A stretch of DNA of 64,000 bases from Saccharothrix australiensis (GCF_003634935.1 NZ_RBXO01000001.1:3621501-3685500); one strand, 5' to 3'; numbered from the stretch's first letter, positions 26,316-35,015 are shown. Notes: generated by a model not told the origin, from the sequence alone. Program-made: numbers and translations.

Positions 26316-26627
26316 CACTCGATCGACGCGAAACCGGAGGCGAATGGCGCAGTGCGCGTCGGAACCTTCACGCAAACCGTTCGCCGGGGGCCGGCGGGCT
26401 GATGCGACGAGGCGGTCGAAAGCCGACGATCGGGTGATCCACAGTGACCGCTCGTGCCGTCGGCGACATTTCACGGGAATCGTCGGGCCGGTCGATCGAC
26501 CAGTGCGGTCCGGCACTCGGCGGAGCCTGGTCCCGGATCGGGACCCGTGCTAGCGTCGACCGCGTTGCGCGCAGCCCCCATTTACTCCCGCCAGCACGGT
26601 CACCCCCACATCCGGCGAGGTCGAGGA

Positions 26628-27677
26628 ATGCCTGCGAACACGTACAACCTGGAACGGGTCAAACGCCACCCGCTGACCAAGCGGAACCTGCGGGAACTCA
26701 ACATCGAGCAATCCTGGCAGTCCATCCTCAACCACCCCAACCTGGTCTACGTGGACCAGAACGGCACCGCGCACAAGCCCATCGGGTTCTCCCTGAACAA
26801 GTCGAGTTTCGGTGATTTTCCGGGCACCGCGACCGAGCTGGGCTGGCTCGCCTACCTGCACCTCGGCGAGCCGCTGGTCGAGGAGCGGGGCAACGTCGAC
26901 CAGCCGCCGCCCGACACGTTCTCCGCGCGCTCCTACGTCAACCGGAGCCAGTCGTCCACGCTCAAGTTCTCCGACACGGTGAACTTCACCGTCTCGAACG
27001 CGGTCACGTGGACGCTCCAGGGGCAGTCCCAGCTCACCTTCGGCGGCAAGGCGAGCGCGTCGTTGCAGCTCCAGCTCCAGAACCAGCTCCAGTTGCAGCT
27101 CCAGAACAGCATGCAGAACAAGAACTCGAACACGGTCACCAACAAGAACAGCAAGGACTCGGTGGGCGTGGACAACGCCAACACCGGCGAGACGTCGGCG
27201 ACGAACACGACGACGAACGCGACGACGTTCACGACCCAGGGCAGCGCCACCGGCACGGCGGAGTTGCACGCCCAGTTGATGCTGGGCATCACGGCATCCG
27301 TCGGCGGCACGCTGACCACGAGCTGGTCCTCGACCTCGCAGATTTCCGGCGACGTCCCGCCGAACTCGCGGGTGCAGACCATCGCCACCCAGCGGCGCAC
27401 CCGCAAGCAGTACACCTACGAGATACCGGTCACCTTCTCCGGTTTCCTGGCGGTGCGGTACGCCGTGCCGGTGGCCGTCCTGTCGCCACCGCAATCCGGC
27501 GGTTACCCCGGACTGGAGCACGTGGTCGCCCGCGACATCGGCGACATCGACCTGGTCGGCGGCGGCGATTTCCGCTTGAAAGGGCGGGCCGAGGTCGTCT
27601 CCGCCCTCGACGTCCACCACACGATGTTCGACGGGGAAACCCTGGATTATTCGCCACGAGCGCTCTACAAGGGGTGA
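26628..27677 (+). CDS. Aerolysin/ETX-MTX2-like beta-pore-forming protein
   Basis: 349 aa. A unique N-terminal about 105 residues is followed by a long Ser/Thr-rich beta region typical of the ETX/MTX2-aerolysin superfamily: SSTLKFSDTVNFTVSNAVTW (about 105-124), then TASVGGTLTTSWSSTSQISG and the strand pair VPPNSRVQTIATQRRTRKQY/TYEIPVTFSGFLAVRYAVPV. Between them lies a Gln/Asn-rich, strictly alternating stretch (LQLQLQNQLQLQLQN near 146-160, then NTNT-type residues) that could be the membrane-inserting hairpin, but it is unusually polar. No signal peptide. GAGG upstream fixes the ATG. Lectin genes next door suggest glycan-targeted delivery. Superfamily assignment is by pattern. Confidence 0.6.
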   Translation: MPANTYNLERVKRHPLTKRNLRELNIEQSWQSILNHPNLVYVDQNGTAHKPIGFSLNKSSFGDFPGTATELGWLAYLHLGEPLVEERGNVDQPPPDTFSARSYVNRSQSSTLKFSDTVNFTVSNAVTWTLQGQSQLTFGGKASASLQLQLQNQLQLQLQNSMQNKNSNTVTNKNSKDSVGVDNANTGETSATNTTTNATTFTTQGSATGTAELHAQLMLGITASVGGTLTTSWSSTSQISGDVPPNSRVQTIATQRRTRKQYTYEIPVTFSGFLAVRYAVPVAVLSPPQSGGYPGLEHVVARDIGDIDLVGGGDFRLKGRAEVVSALDVHHTMFDGETLDYSPRALYKG

Positions 27678-27682
27678 GCAGC

Positions 27683-28165
27683 ATGGTGTTCGGCAACATC
27701 TTCGACTTCGCCAACAAAGGGGCGGAAATCTTCTCGGTGACCCGCGACGGCGCGCGGCCGCGGCCGGGTGACGGCGTCGACTTCGAGGACGCCGACGACG
27801 ACACCTACGACGACACCCACGGCAGCCTGTTCAGCAACGGCATCCACGGCGCCTCCGCCCGGTCGAAGGTCGTGCAGGAGCACTCGCCCGAGGCTCGGGC
27901 CGTGTTGGGCTTCCTCGGCGCCTTCATCCAGAACGCCCGGACGACGGCCGGCGAGCAGTCCCGGTACGCCCAGGACCCGGCTTCGGTGTCGAAGGCGGCG
28001 TCCGCGGGGATGCAGGAGTCCAGCTCGACCGTGACGGAGCACAGCGGGCTGCAGAAGGACGAGGACCTGGAGGACCGGCCGAGGAAGAGCGACTTCGCCG
28101 GGGCGCCCGAAGCGCCCAAGGCGAAGACCGACACCCCGCCCCGCGCCTCCGAACCCGGCAAGTGA
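27683..28165 (+). CDS. Acidic protein of unknown function encoded with the pore-former
   Basis: 160 aa, acidic near residues 28-45 (VDFEDADDDTYDDTHG), with a central helix ARAVLGFLGAFIQNARTTAG and a disordered Lys/Glu/Pro-rich tail. It starts 5 nt after the pore-former stop; AAGGGG at the end of that gene is the likely ribosome site. An alternative GTG at 27674 would overlap the stop as GTGA. Close coupling suggests a partner, chaperone or immunity role, but no family is recognised. Confidence 0.7.
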   Translation: MVFGNIFDFANKGAEIFSVTRDGARPRPGDGVDFEDADDDTYDDTHGSLFSNGIHGASARSKVVQEHSPEARAVLGFLGAFIQNARTTAGEQSRYAQDPASVSKAASAGMQESSSTVTEHSGLQKDEDLEDRPRKSDFAGAPEAPKAKTDTPPRASEPGK

Positions 28166-28171
28166 GCGGGA

Positions 28172-28197
28172 GGAGGAAGCCCGAGCGGGCTTCCTCC
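28172..28197. terminator. Bidirectional hairpin terminator
   Basis: GGAGGAAGCCC-GAGC-GGGCTTCCTCC is a perfect 11-bp stem with a 4-nt loop. It sits between convergent genes ending at 28165 (+) and 28209 (-). Confidence 0.85.
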
Positions 28198-28208
28198 GTG
28201 CGCTCCGC

Positions 28209-29735
28209 CTACGCCGGGACCATGCGCCACTGCCGCTTCTCGTCGTCGCCCGCGGCCCCGGACTGCCTGACCACCCCTTGGGCGTTGGTCTCGACCCGCA
28301 GGGACAGGCCGCTGTTCCGGTTCACGATCCGGAACACCCGCGGGGCGTCGGCTCCGGGGTCCACCGGGATGAGCTTCCACTGCTGGTGGCGTGCGCCGGC
28401 ACCGGCGTAGGCGCGTTGCACGACCACCGCGCCGTCCGCTGTCCGCGCCTCGTCGATCTCCAGCACCTTGCCGCTGCGCGCGTTCTGGATCGTGTACAGG
28501 GCATCACCGCCGTCCTGGCCCACGAGGGTCAAGCGCCACCGCTGGTGGTCCCTGGCGGCGGGGAGCGACTGGTGGACCTCGGCCCCGTCCTTGGTGGACT
28601 CGCGGAAGACCGCCATCCGCAGTTTGCTCCGGACGTTGGTCCACGAGACGACCGCGCCCGAGGCGGGCAGGCCGGTCACCCTCGCCGTGACGACCCTCCG
28701 GACGCGGTGGTTGTGCGCCTCGGCGAGGTACAGCGCGCCGGCGCTGTCCAGTGCCACGTCCTGCGGGTTCTTCAGCTGGGCGGCGGTGGCGGGTCCGTTG
28801 TCGCCGCTGGAGCCGGCGGTGCCGGTGCCGGCCACGGTGGTGATGGTCCCGTCCGGCGTGATCCTGCGGACGCGGTGGTTGTCGAAGTCGGCGAGGTAGA
28901 GGGTGCCGTCGTGGTCCACCGCGATCCCGAACGGGTTGTTCAGGGTGGCGTTGGCGGCGGGTCCGTTGTCGCCGCTGGAGCCGGCGGTGCCGGTGCCGGC
29001 CACGGTGGTGATGGTCCCGTCCGGTGTGACCTTGCGGAGGCGGTGGTTGCCGGAGTCGGCGAGGTAGAGGGTGCCCGCGCTGTCCAGGGCCACTCGGGTC
29101 GGGCTCTTGAGGGCGGCGGCGGTGGCGGGTCCGTCGTCGCCGCCGAACCCGGCGGCGCCGGTCCCCGCCACGGTGGTGATCCGGCCGTCCGCCGTGACCT
29201 TGCGGACGCGGTGGTTGTCCCGGTCGGCGATGTAGAGCGCGCCGGCGCTGTCCAGGGCCACCCCCATCGGGCTCTTGAGGGCGGCGGCGGTGGCGGGTCC
29301 GTTGTCGCCGCCGTATCCGGCGGTGCCGGTGCCGGCCACGGTGGTGATGGTCCCGTCCGGTGCGACCTTCCGGACGCGGTGATTGGCGTAGTCGGCGATG
29401 TAGAGCGCGCCGGTGCTGTCCACGGCCACCGCGATGGGCCAGTTCAAGCGGGCGGCGGTGGCGGGGCCGTGGTCGCCGCCGAACCCGCCCGCACCGGTGC
29501 CGGCCACCGTGGTGATGGTCCCGTTCGGGGTGATGCGGCGGATCCGGTGGTTGTCGGTGTCGGCGAGGTAGAGGGTGCCGGCGCGGTCCGCCGCCAGCCC
29601 GCGCGGGGTGTTCAGCCGGGCTGTCGTGGCGGGTCCGTCGTCGCCGCCGAACGCGGCGGTGCCCGTCCCGGCCACCGTGGTGATCGAGGAGGCGGTTGTC
29701 GGGGTGTCCGTGGTCGCAGCGTGAACAGTGCTCAT
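28209..29735 (-). CDS. NHL-repeat beta-propeller fused to ricin-type lectin
   Basis: 508 aa. Residues about 15-345 hold six NHL repeats with unit ITTVAGTGTAGYGGDNGPAT followed by LYIADxxNHRVRKV, probably a closed six-blade propeller. Residues about 355-508 are a ricin-B-like trefoil (DHQRWRLTLV, RHQQWKLIPV, EKRQWRMVPA). The domain order is reversed relative to the VCBS lectin at 23540. The blades are highly similar to each other at DNA level, suggesting recent amplification. No signal peptide. Of three possible starts (TTG, ATG, ATG), the second ATG has the best spacing from AAGGG. Confidence 0.85.
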   Translation of the reverse strand: MSTVHAATTDTPTTASSITTVAGTGTAAFGGDDGPATTARLNTPRGLAADRAGTLYLADTDNHRIRRITPNGTITTVAGTGAGGFGGDHGPATAARLNWPIAVAVDSTGALYIADYANHRVRKVAPDGTITTVAGTGTAGYGGDNGPATAAALKSPMGVALDSAGALYIADRDNHRVRKVTADGRITTVAGTGAAGFGGDDGPATAAALKSPTRVALDSAGTLYLADSGNHRLRKVTPDGTITTVAGTGTAGSSGDNGPAANATLNNPFGIAVDHDGTLYLADFDNHRVRRITPDGTITTVAGTGTAGSSGDNGPATAAQLKNPQDVALDSAGALYLAEAHNHRVRRVVTARVTGLPASGAVVSWTNVRSKLRMAVFRESTKDGAEVHQSLPAARDHQRWRLTLVGQDGGDALYTIQNARSGKVLEIDEARTADGAVVVQRAYAGAGARHQQWKLIPVDPGADAPRVFRIVNRNSGLSLRVETNAQGVVRQSGAAGDDEKRQWRMVPA

Positions 29736-29763
29736 CATCAACCCTTCGCGCCCGGTGACCGAA

Positions 29764-29777
29764 CACTACTAGTAGTG
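29764..29777. promoter_or_regulatory. 14-bp perfect palindrome CACTACTAGTAGTG
   Basis: It lies 29 bp upstream of the NHL-lectin start codon (minus strand) in AT-richer sequence. A regulator site is likely from position and symmetry; the binder is unknown. Confidence 0.55.
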
Positions 29778-29943
29778 ATCGATTGAATCCATACAGTCAC
29801 AGTCGGTGTCGGGAGGCAAGCCTGCTTCCGGGTGTTCCCGTGATCCGGGCGATCGGCTGCCGCGTCGGCGCGGTGCCGCCCACGTCCGGCGCGGACGCGG
29901 AGCCACCCGGACCGGCGCCGGTTGGGCCATTCGGGCGTAGCTG

Positions 29944-29977
29944 TGGTCTAGACCTCAATCTAGCGTGGTCTGGACCT
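29944..29977. promoter_or_regulatory. DasR-type (dre) direct repeats in the chitinase promoter
   Basis: TGGTCTAGACCT (29944-29955) and TGGTCTGGACCT (29966-29977) are 22 bp apart, two helical turns, just before the GH18 gene. Streptomyces chitinase promoters carry 12-bp repeats of this form, and TGGTCTAGACC is the core of the DasR box. Control by N-acetylglucosamine through a DasR homologue is therefore likely. Confidence 0.8.
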
Positions 29978-30008
29978 TAACGTCGCCGCTGCCAGCACGA
30001 GGAGAACC

Positions 30009-31313
30009 ATGTCGATGAGGAGATGGGGCGCCGCCGTCGTGGCGGGCGCCTTGTCGATCGGGCTGTCGGTCGCCGCGTCCCCGGCCGGTGCCCACGACCA
30101 CCACGGCGGCGGTGCCGTGCGCACCGTCGGGTACTACACGCAGTGGAGCTTCGCCGACCGCGGTGTCCCGGTGCGCTACCTGGTCGAGAACGGCACCGCG
30201 GCCAAGCTCACCCACCTCAACTACGCCTTCGGCCTGCTCGACGAGCAGGGCAGGTGCGTCAGCTCCGACCCGGTGGACGACTACCAGCGGCTGATCCCGG
30301 CCGACCAGTCCGTCAACGGCAAGGCCGACCGGCCCGGCCAGGCCCTCGCGGGCAACCTCAACCAGCTCAAGCAGCTCAAGAAGAAGTTCCCCGAGCTGCG
30401 CGTCTACATCTCGCTCGGCGGCTGGACGGGCTCCAAGTACTTCTCCAACGCCGCGCTCACCCCGCAGTCGCGCGCGGAGCACGTGAAGTCCTGCATCGAC
30501 CTGTGGCTCAAGGGCAACCTGCCGGGCGCGCCCGCCGGCGCGGCCAAGGGCGTGTTCGACGGCATCGACCTGGACTGGGAGTGGCCGTCCACCGAGGGCG
30601 ACGTCGGCAACGTCGTCCGCCCCGAGGACAAGCAGAACTTCACCAAGCTGCTGCGCGAGTACCGGGCGCAGCTGGCCAAGCAGGGCGTCCGCGACCGCAA
30701 GGTCTACGACCTCACCGCGTTCCTGCCCGCCAACCGCGAGGCGATGGACCGCGGGTACGAGCTCGCCGAGGTCTACAAGCTGCTGACCTTCGCCACCGTG
30801 CAGGGCTACGACTACCACGGCACCTGGGAGAAGACCACCAACCAGCAGTCGGCCATCCGCGTGCCCGAGGGCGACCCGACCACGCCCAAGGACAGCGGTG
30901 AGATCGTGGTCGACGCGCACATCGAGCGCGGCGCGCCGCGCCACAAGATCACGCTCGGCGTGCCGTACTTCGGTCGTGGTTGGACCGGCGTGACCAACGC
31001 GAACAACGGCCTGTTCCAGCAGTCCACCGGGCCCGCGCCGGCGACCCACGAACCGGGCTACGACGACTACCGCGCGCTGAAGAACCTGTTGGCGGGCGGC
31101 AAGTACCGGCTGCACCGCGACGAGAAGGCCGGTCACGCCTGGCTGTTCGACGGCGCCACGTTCTGGACCTACGACGACCCGACCGAGCTGAAGCGCAAGG
31201 GCAAGTTCATCCGCGACCGCCGGCTCGGTGGCGCGATGATCTGGTCGCTGGACGGCGACACGCCGCAGGGCGAGCTGATCAAGGGCCTGCACGCCGGTCT
31301 GCACCGGCGCTGA
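30009..31313 (+). CDS. Secreted GH18 chitinase
   Basis: 434 aa. Sec signal MSMRRWGAAVVAGALSIGLS ends at SPAGA. A single GH18 domain follows: RTVGYYTQWSF, RVYISLGGWTG and the catalytic DGIDLDWEW with Asp184, Asp187, Asp189 and proton donor Glu191. GYDYHGTW and MIWSLDGD complete the active-site strands. The insertion between barrel strands 7 and 8 is present, as in subfamily A exochitinases. No carbohydrate-binding module is attached. The promoter has DasR-like repeats. The role is extracellular chitin breakdown, and it may act with the neighbouring lectins. Confidence 0.95.
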   Translation: MSMRRWGAAVVAGALSIGLSVAASPAGAHDHHGGGAVRTVGYYTQWSFADRGVPVRYLVENGTAAKLTHLNYAFGLLDEQGRCVSSDPVDDYQRLIPADQSVNGKADRPGQALAGNLNQLKQLKKKFPELRVYISLGGWTGSKYFSNAALTPQSRAEHVKSCIDLWLKGNLPGAPAGAAKGVFDGIDLDWEWPSTEGDVGNVVRPEDKQNFTKLLREYRAQLAKQGVRDRKVYDLTAFLPANREAMDRGYELAEVYKLLTFATVQGYDYHGTWEKTTNQQSAIRVPEGDPTTPKDSGEIVVDAHIERGAPRHKITLGVPYFGRGWTGVTNANNGLFQQSTGPAPATHEPGYDDYRALKNLLAGGKYRLHRDEKAGHAWLFDGATFWTYDDPTELKRKGKFIRDRRLGGAMIWSLDGDTPQGELIKGLHAGLHRR

Positions 31314-31324
31314 GGGCGACCGTT

Positions 31325-31356
31325 CGCGGGGCGGGCCGTCGCCGGCCCGCCCCGCG
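31325..31356 (+). terminator. Perfect 14-bp hairpin after the chitinase
   Basis: Arms 31325-31338 and 31343-31356 are exact complements with loop TCGC, 11 nt after the stop. This is a strong factor-independent-type hairpin without a U tract. Confidence 0.85.
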
Positions 31357-31479
31357 GGCACCGCGCGGTCGGAGCCGCTGCCGGACGGCTGGGCGTCGTC
31401 CGGTTCGCGGGCGGTGTTCGCGGCCGTGATGGGGTGCACCGGCCCGCCGGTGGCGACGGTGTGGTGGTGTCGGCCGAAA

Positions 31480-31497
31480 CAGTCCTTTGTGGACTGA
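31480..31497. repeat. Copy 1 of a 16-nt palindromic motif GTCCTTTGTGGACTGA
   Basis: CAGTCC-TTTGT-GGACTG is symmetric. The 16 nt at 31482-31497 recur exactly at 54687-54702 inside a coding sequence. The surrounding 31357-31664 gap contains no supported gene. Confidence 0.6.
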
Positions 31498-31664
31498 GGT
31501 ACGGCCATGCGTCCGGCGTCCCTGAACGACGGCCCGTGAACCATGAGCGGCCCGCGGTGCGATGTGTTCCGAAGGCACGCGAAACCGGCGGGGTTGGCTT
31601 GGCCCGCACCGGGTACCACCGTGGTCGAGTCGCGTCCCCGGCCGGGGGCGGAGAGGAGACCTGA

Positions 31665-32966
31665 GTGGCTGCGGGCGCCGTTGCCTACGTCGGTGTCGGC
31701 GTCGCGACCCTCCTGGCCGCGTTGCTGCCGCGGGCGCTCGGCCGAGCGCCGATCTCGATGCCGATCGTGTTCCTGGCCGCGGGCGCGGTCGGGTTCGCGG
31801 TCGTCGGCGCGCTGCCCGACCCGGACCCGATCCGGCACGGCGCGGTGGTGGTGCACCTGACCGAGCTGTGCGTGATCGTCTCGCTGATGGGCGCGGGCCT
31901 GGCGCTCGACCGGCCGATCGGCCTGCGCCGCTGGTCCACGACGTGGCGGTTGCTCGCCGTGACGATGCCGCTGTCGATGCTCGCCGTCGGCCTGCTGGGC
32001 CGGGGCGTGCTCGGCTGGGGCGTCGCCGCCTCGGTGCTGCTCGCGGCGGTGGTCGCGCCCACCGACCCGGTGCTCGCGAGCGAGGTCCAGGTGGCCGAGC
32101 CGGCGGAGGACCCGGACGACCCCGGCTCGGCCGAGGACGAGGCGCGGTTCGCGCTGACCTCCGAAGCCGGGCTCAACGACGGCCTGGCGTTCCCGTTCAC
32201 CTACGCCGCGATCGCCATCAGCGTGGCCGGCGTCGCGCCGGCCGCCTGGCTCGCGCACTGGGTCGCCGTCGACGTGCTGTGGCGGCTGGGCTGCGGCGTC
32301 CTGGTCGGCTTGGTCGCCGGGTGGGGCCTGCGCGCGCTGTTCTTCTCCGCGCCGTCGGACGAACTCCGCCTGGCGGAGCACGCGGAGGGCTTCGTCGCGC
32401 TCGCCGCCACCTTCCTGGCCTACGGCCTCGCCGAACTGGCCGAGGGGTACGGCTTCGTGGCGGTCTTCGTGTGCGCCTGCGCCATCCGGGCGGGCGAGAG
32501 GTCCCACGGCTACCACCGCGTGCTGCACGGGTACGTCGAGCAGACGGAGCGGATGCTGACCGTCCTGCTCGTCCTGCTGCTGGGCGGCGCGGCCGTCAGC
32601 GGCCTGCTGGCGGGCACCGGGTGGCGGGAGGTGTTGGTGGCCCTGGCCGTCCTGCTCGTGGTGCGGCCGGCGGCGGGGTTGATCGGCCTGGCGCGCGGCA
32701 AGACGGGCTTCCGCGAGCGGGCGGTCATCTCGTTCTTCGGCGTGCGGGGCATCGGGTCGCTGTTCTACGTCGCCTACGCCCTCCAGCACGGGCGGTTCGC
32801 GGAGCAGGAGGCGATCTGGCGGGTGGTCGCCCTCGTGGTGATCGGTTCGGTCCTCCTGCACGGGATCACGGCCGGCCCGGCGATCCGGCTGCTCGACCGG
32901 GTGCGGGAGCGGGCCGCGCGGGTCCGGCACGGCGACCCGGACCGCGCGCCGCAGACGCCCGTGTGA
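31665..32966 (+). CDS. CPA1-family Na+/H+ antiporter
   Basis: 433 aa, about 12 transmembrane segments. VVAPTDPVLASEVQV (about 126-140) contains the TDP cation-site motif. FALTSEAGLNDGLAFPFTYA (about 165-184) contains the SExGxNDG signature that defines NhaP/CPA1 exchangers. FFGVRGIGSLFYVAYAL near 360 is the conserved Arg helix. It exchanges cytoplasmic Na+ or K+ for H+. GTG start with GGAGAGGAG five nt upstream. Apparently monocistronic. Confidence 0.92.
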   Translation: MAAGAVAYVGVGVATLLAALLPRALGRAPISMPIVFLAAGAVGFAVVGALPDPDPIRHGAVVVHLTELCVIVSLMGAGLALDRPIGLRRWSTTWRLLAVTMPLSMLAVGLLGRGVLGWGVAASVLLAAVVAPTDPVLASEVQVAEPAEDPDDPGSAEDEARFALTSEAGLNDGLAFPFTYAAIAISVAGVAPAAWLAHWVAVDVLWRLGCGVLVGLVAGWGLRALFFSAPSDELRLAEHAEGFVALAATFLAYGLAELAEGYGFVAVFVCACAIRAGERSHGYHRVLHGYVEQTERMLTVLLVLLLGGAAVSGLLAGTGWREVLVALAVLLVVRPAAGLIGLARGKTGFRERAVISFFGVRGIGSLFYVAYALQHGRFAEQEAIWRVVALVVIGSVLLHGITAGPAIRLLDRVRERAARVRHGDPDRAPQTPV

Positions 32967-33137
32967 CCGCGCAGGCCGGCGGAGGCCGATCACCCGCCGG
33001 CGAAGTGCGAACCTGTGCCCGTGTCGCGGCGGAGATCGGCGCGGAGCGCGGGCGGTTGTGGCCCGGCTGCTCGACCGCCGACCAGGCGCGCCGAATCCGG
33101 GTGCGCGCGGTCGGTGCGGTGGTGTGTGATCGGGGGC

Positions 33138-34004
33138 ATGGCGATCGTGGTGCGCAAGCCGGGGGTCGAAGGGCTGGACGGGGCCGTTGGCGTGCTGCGG
33201 GAGTGGCAGCACGAGGGGGCGCCGGTGCAGTTGCACCCCGGTGACGTCGGCTGGTTCCGGCGGTTCGGCGCGGAGGCGGCGGCCGGGGCGGTCCGGACCT
33301 GGAGCCGGGACGGGCGGGTCCTCGCCGTCGGGCTGCTGGACGACCCCCGGCTGCTGCGGCTGGCGATCGCGCCGGACGCCCAGCGCGACGGGGAACTGGC
33401 GCGGCAGGTGGTCGAGGACGTGACCGACCCGGAGCGCGGCGTGCTGCCCGCGGGGGAGGCGTACGTCGAAGCGCCGACGGGCTCGCTGGTCCAGGACGCG
33501 CTGGCCGAGGGCGGCTGGACGGCGGGCGACCCCTGGACGCCGCTGCGCCGCGACCTCGCCGAGCCGGTGGAGGACCCGGGCGTCCGGGTGGAGGAGGTCG
33601 GGCCGGAGCAGGCGCACGTCCGGGTCGCCGTGCAGCGTGCGTCGTTCGACGGGTCGACGTTCACCGAAGAGCGCTGGCGCGCGATGGCGGCGGGCTCGGC
33701 GTACACCGACGCCCGGTGCCTGGTCGCCTACGACGGGCGGGGCGACGCGGTCGCGGCGGTGACGGTGTGGTCGGCCGGTCCGGGCAGGCCCGGCCTGCTC
33801 GAACCGATGGGCGTGCACCGCGACCACCGCGGGCACGGCTACGGCAGGGCGATCACCGTCGCCGCGGCGTCCGCGCTGCGGCGGCTCGGCTCGTCGAGCG
33901 CGCTCGTCTGCACCCCGAGCTCCAACGTCGGCGCGGTCGCCACCTACGAGTCGGCGGGCTTCCGGCGACGCCCCGAGATCCGGGACCGGTGCCGCGGCGC
34001 GTGA
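33138..34004 (+). CDS. Tandem GNAT acetyltransferase
   Basis: 288 aa. The C-terminal GNAT domain (about 150-288) has the acetyl-CoA loop MGVHRDHRGHGYGRAITVAA (about 228-247, motif A RxxGxG/A) and SNVGAVATYESAGFRRRPE at the end. The N-terminal half (about 1-140) is a divergent GNAT-like fold without the loop. Double-GNAT proteins acetylate small molecules or proteins; the substrate is unknown. Start set by GGGGGC before the ATG. Confidence 0.85.
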   Translation: MAIVVRKPGVEGLDGAVGVLREWQHEGAPVQLHPGDVGWFRRFGAEAAAGAVRTWSRDGRVLAVGLLDDPRLLRLAIAPDAQRDGELARQVVEDVTDPERGVLPAGEAYVEAPTGSLVQDALAEGGWTAGDPWTPLRRDLAEPVEDPGVRVEEVGPEQAHVRVAVQRASFDGSTFTEERWRAMAAGSAYTDARCLVAYDGRGDAVAAVTVWSAGPGRPGLLEPMGVHRDHRGHGYGRAITVAAASALRRLGSSSALVCTPSSNVGAVATYESAGFRRRPEIRDRCRGA

Positions 34005-34091
34005 CCGGGGACCCCGGCCACGCGACCGGCGCGGCGGCAGGGGATGATCGGGTCGGACCGGGGTTGTCGCGCGGAGCATCGGGGGACGGGC

Positions 34092-35015
34092 GTGCGGTTG
34101 GGGCTGGGGGATCTCATCGACGCGGGGCTCGTCGCGCACGTCGCGGAGTGCCGGGCGGCCAATGCCGCGTCACGGGCGGTGGAAGGCCCGAGCGACCCGG
34201 ACGAGCTGCGGGCGGCCCGCGCGAAGCGGAGTGCCGTCCCGCCCGACCCGGCGGCGGTCGAGCAGGTGGTCGAAGCCGCCGGGCGGCAGGTGCCCGTGCG
34301 GGTCCTCCTGCCCGCGGGCGACACCGCGCCGCGCGGAGTCCACCTGGACATCCACGGCGGCGGCTTCTACCTGGGTTCGGCGGCGCAGGGCGACGCCCGC
34401 AACCGGCGGCTCGCGGACGCGCTCGGGGTCGCCGTCGTGAGCGTGGACTACCGCCTCGCGCCCGAGCACCCCTGGCCCGCCGCGCCCGACGACTGCGAGA
34501 CGGCGGCGCTGTGGCTGCTGGAGCGGGCCGAGGCGCGCTTCGGCACGACCCGGCTGTCGATCGGCGGCTTCTCGGCGGGCGCGACGCTGGCCATGACGAC
34601 GCTGCTGCGCCTGCGCGACCGGGGCGTCGTCGACCCGTTCGCCGGCGCGGCGTTGCAATTCGGCACCTACGACCTGAGCGGCCTGACCCCCGCCGGCCGG
34701 CTGATCGCCGACGAGTACTTCATCCAGGCGTACGCCGGCCACGTGCCGGACCGCACCGCGCCGGACATCTCGCCGGTCTACGGGGACCTGCGCGGCCTGC
34801 CCCCGGTCCTGGTGGTCGTCGGCAGCCTGGACGTCCTGCTGGAGGACAACCTGGCCATGACGGCGCGGCTGTCGGCGGCCGGCGGCGAGGTCGACCTCCG
34901 GATCTACCCGGAAGCGCCACACGGCTTCACGTCCCGGCCGACCGGCATGGCCGACGCGGCGCTGCACGACATCGAGCGCTGGCTCGCGGGCCGCTTGTCC
35001 CCGACGTCCGGCTGA
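34092..35015 (+). CDS. HSL-type (GDXG) alpha/beta hydrolase/esterase
   Basis: 307 aa. Oxyanion motif DIHGGGFYLGS (about 82-92), DYRLAPEHPWPAAPDD (about 118-133), nucleophile elbow GGFSAGA (Ser about 159), VVVGSLDVLLEDN (Asp about 243) and EAPHGF (His about 277) complete the hormone-sensitive-lipase catalytic set. Cytoplasmic, with no signal. It cleaves short-chain esters or esterified metabolites. The GTG at 34092 is chosen because the upstream frame lacks conserved features and GGGGGAC precedes it. Confidence 0.88.
   Translation: MRLGLGDLIDAGLVAHVAECRAANAASRAVEGPSDPDELRAARAKRSAVPPDPAAVEQVVEAAGRQVPVRVLLPAGDTAPRGVHLDIHGGGFYLGSAAQGDARNRRLADALGVAVVSVDYRLAPEHPWPAAPDDCETAALWLLERAEARFGTTRLSIGGFSAGATLAMTTLLRLRDRGVVDPFAGAALQFGTYDLSGLTPAGRLIADEYFIQAYAGHVPDRTAPDISPVYGDLRGLPPVLVVVGSLDVLLEDNLAMTARLSAAGGEVDLRIYPEAPHGFTSRPTGMADAALHDIERWLAGRLSPTSG

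Noticed and set aside
29955-34139. About 1390-codon open frame on the minus strand
   Set aside because: It crosses the chitinase, antiporter and GNAT genes and the chitinase promoter, and has no recognisable domain.
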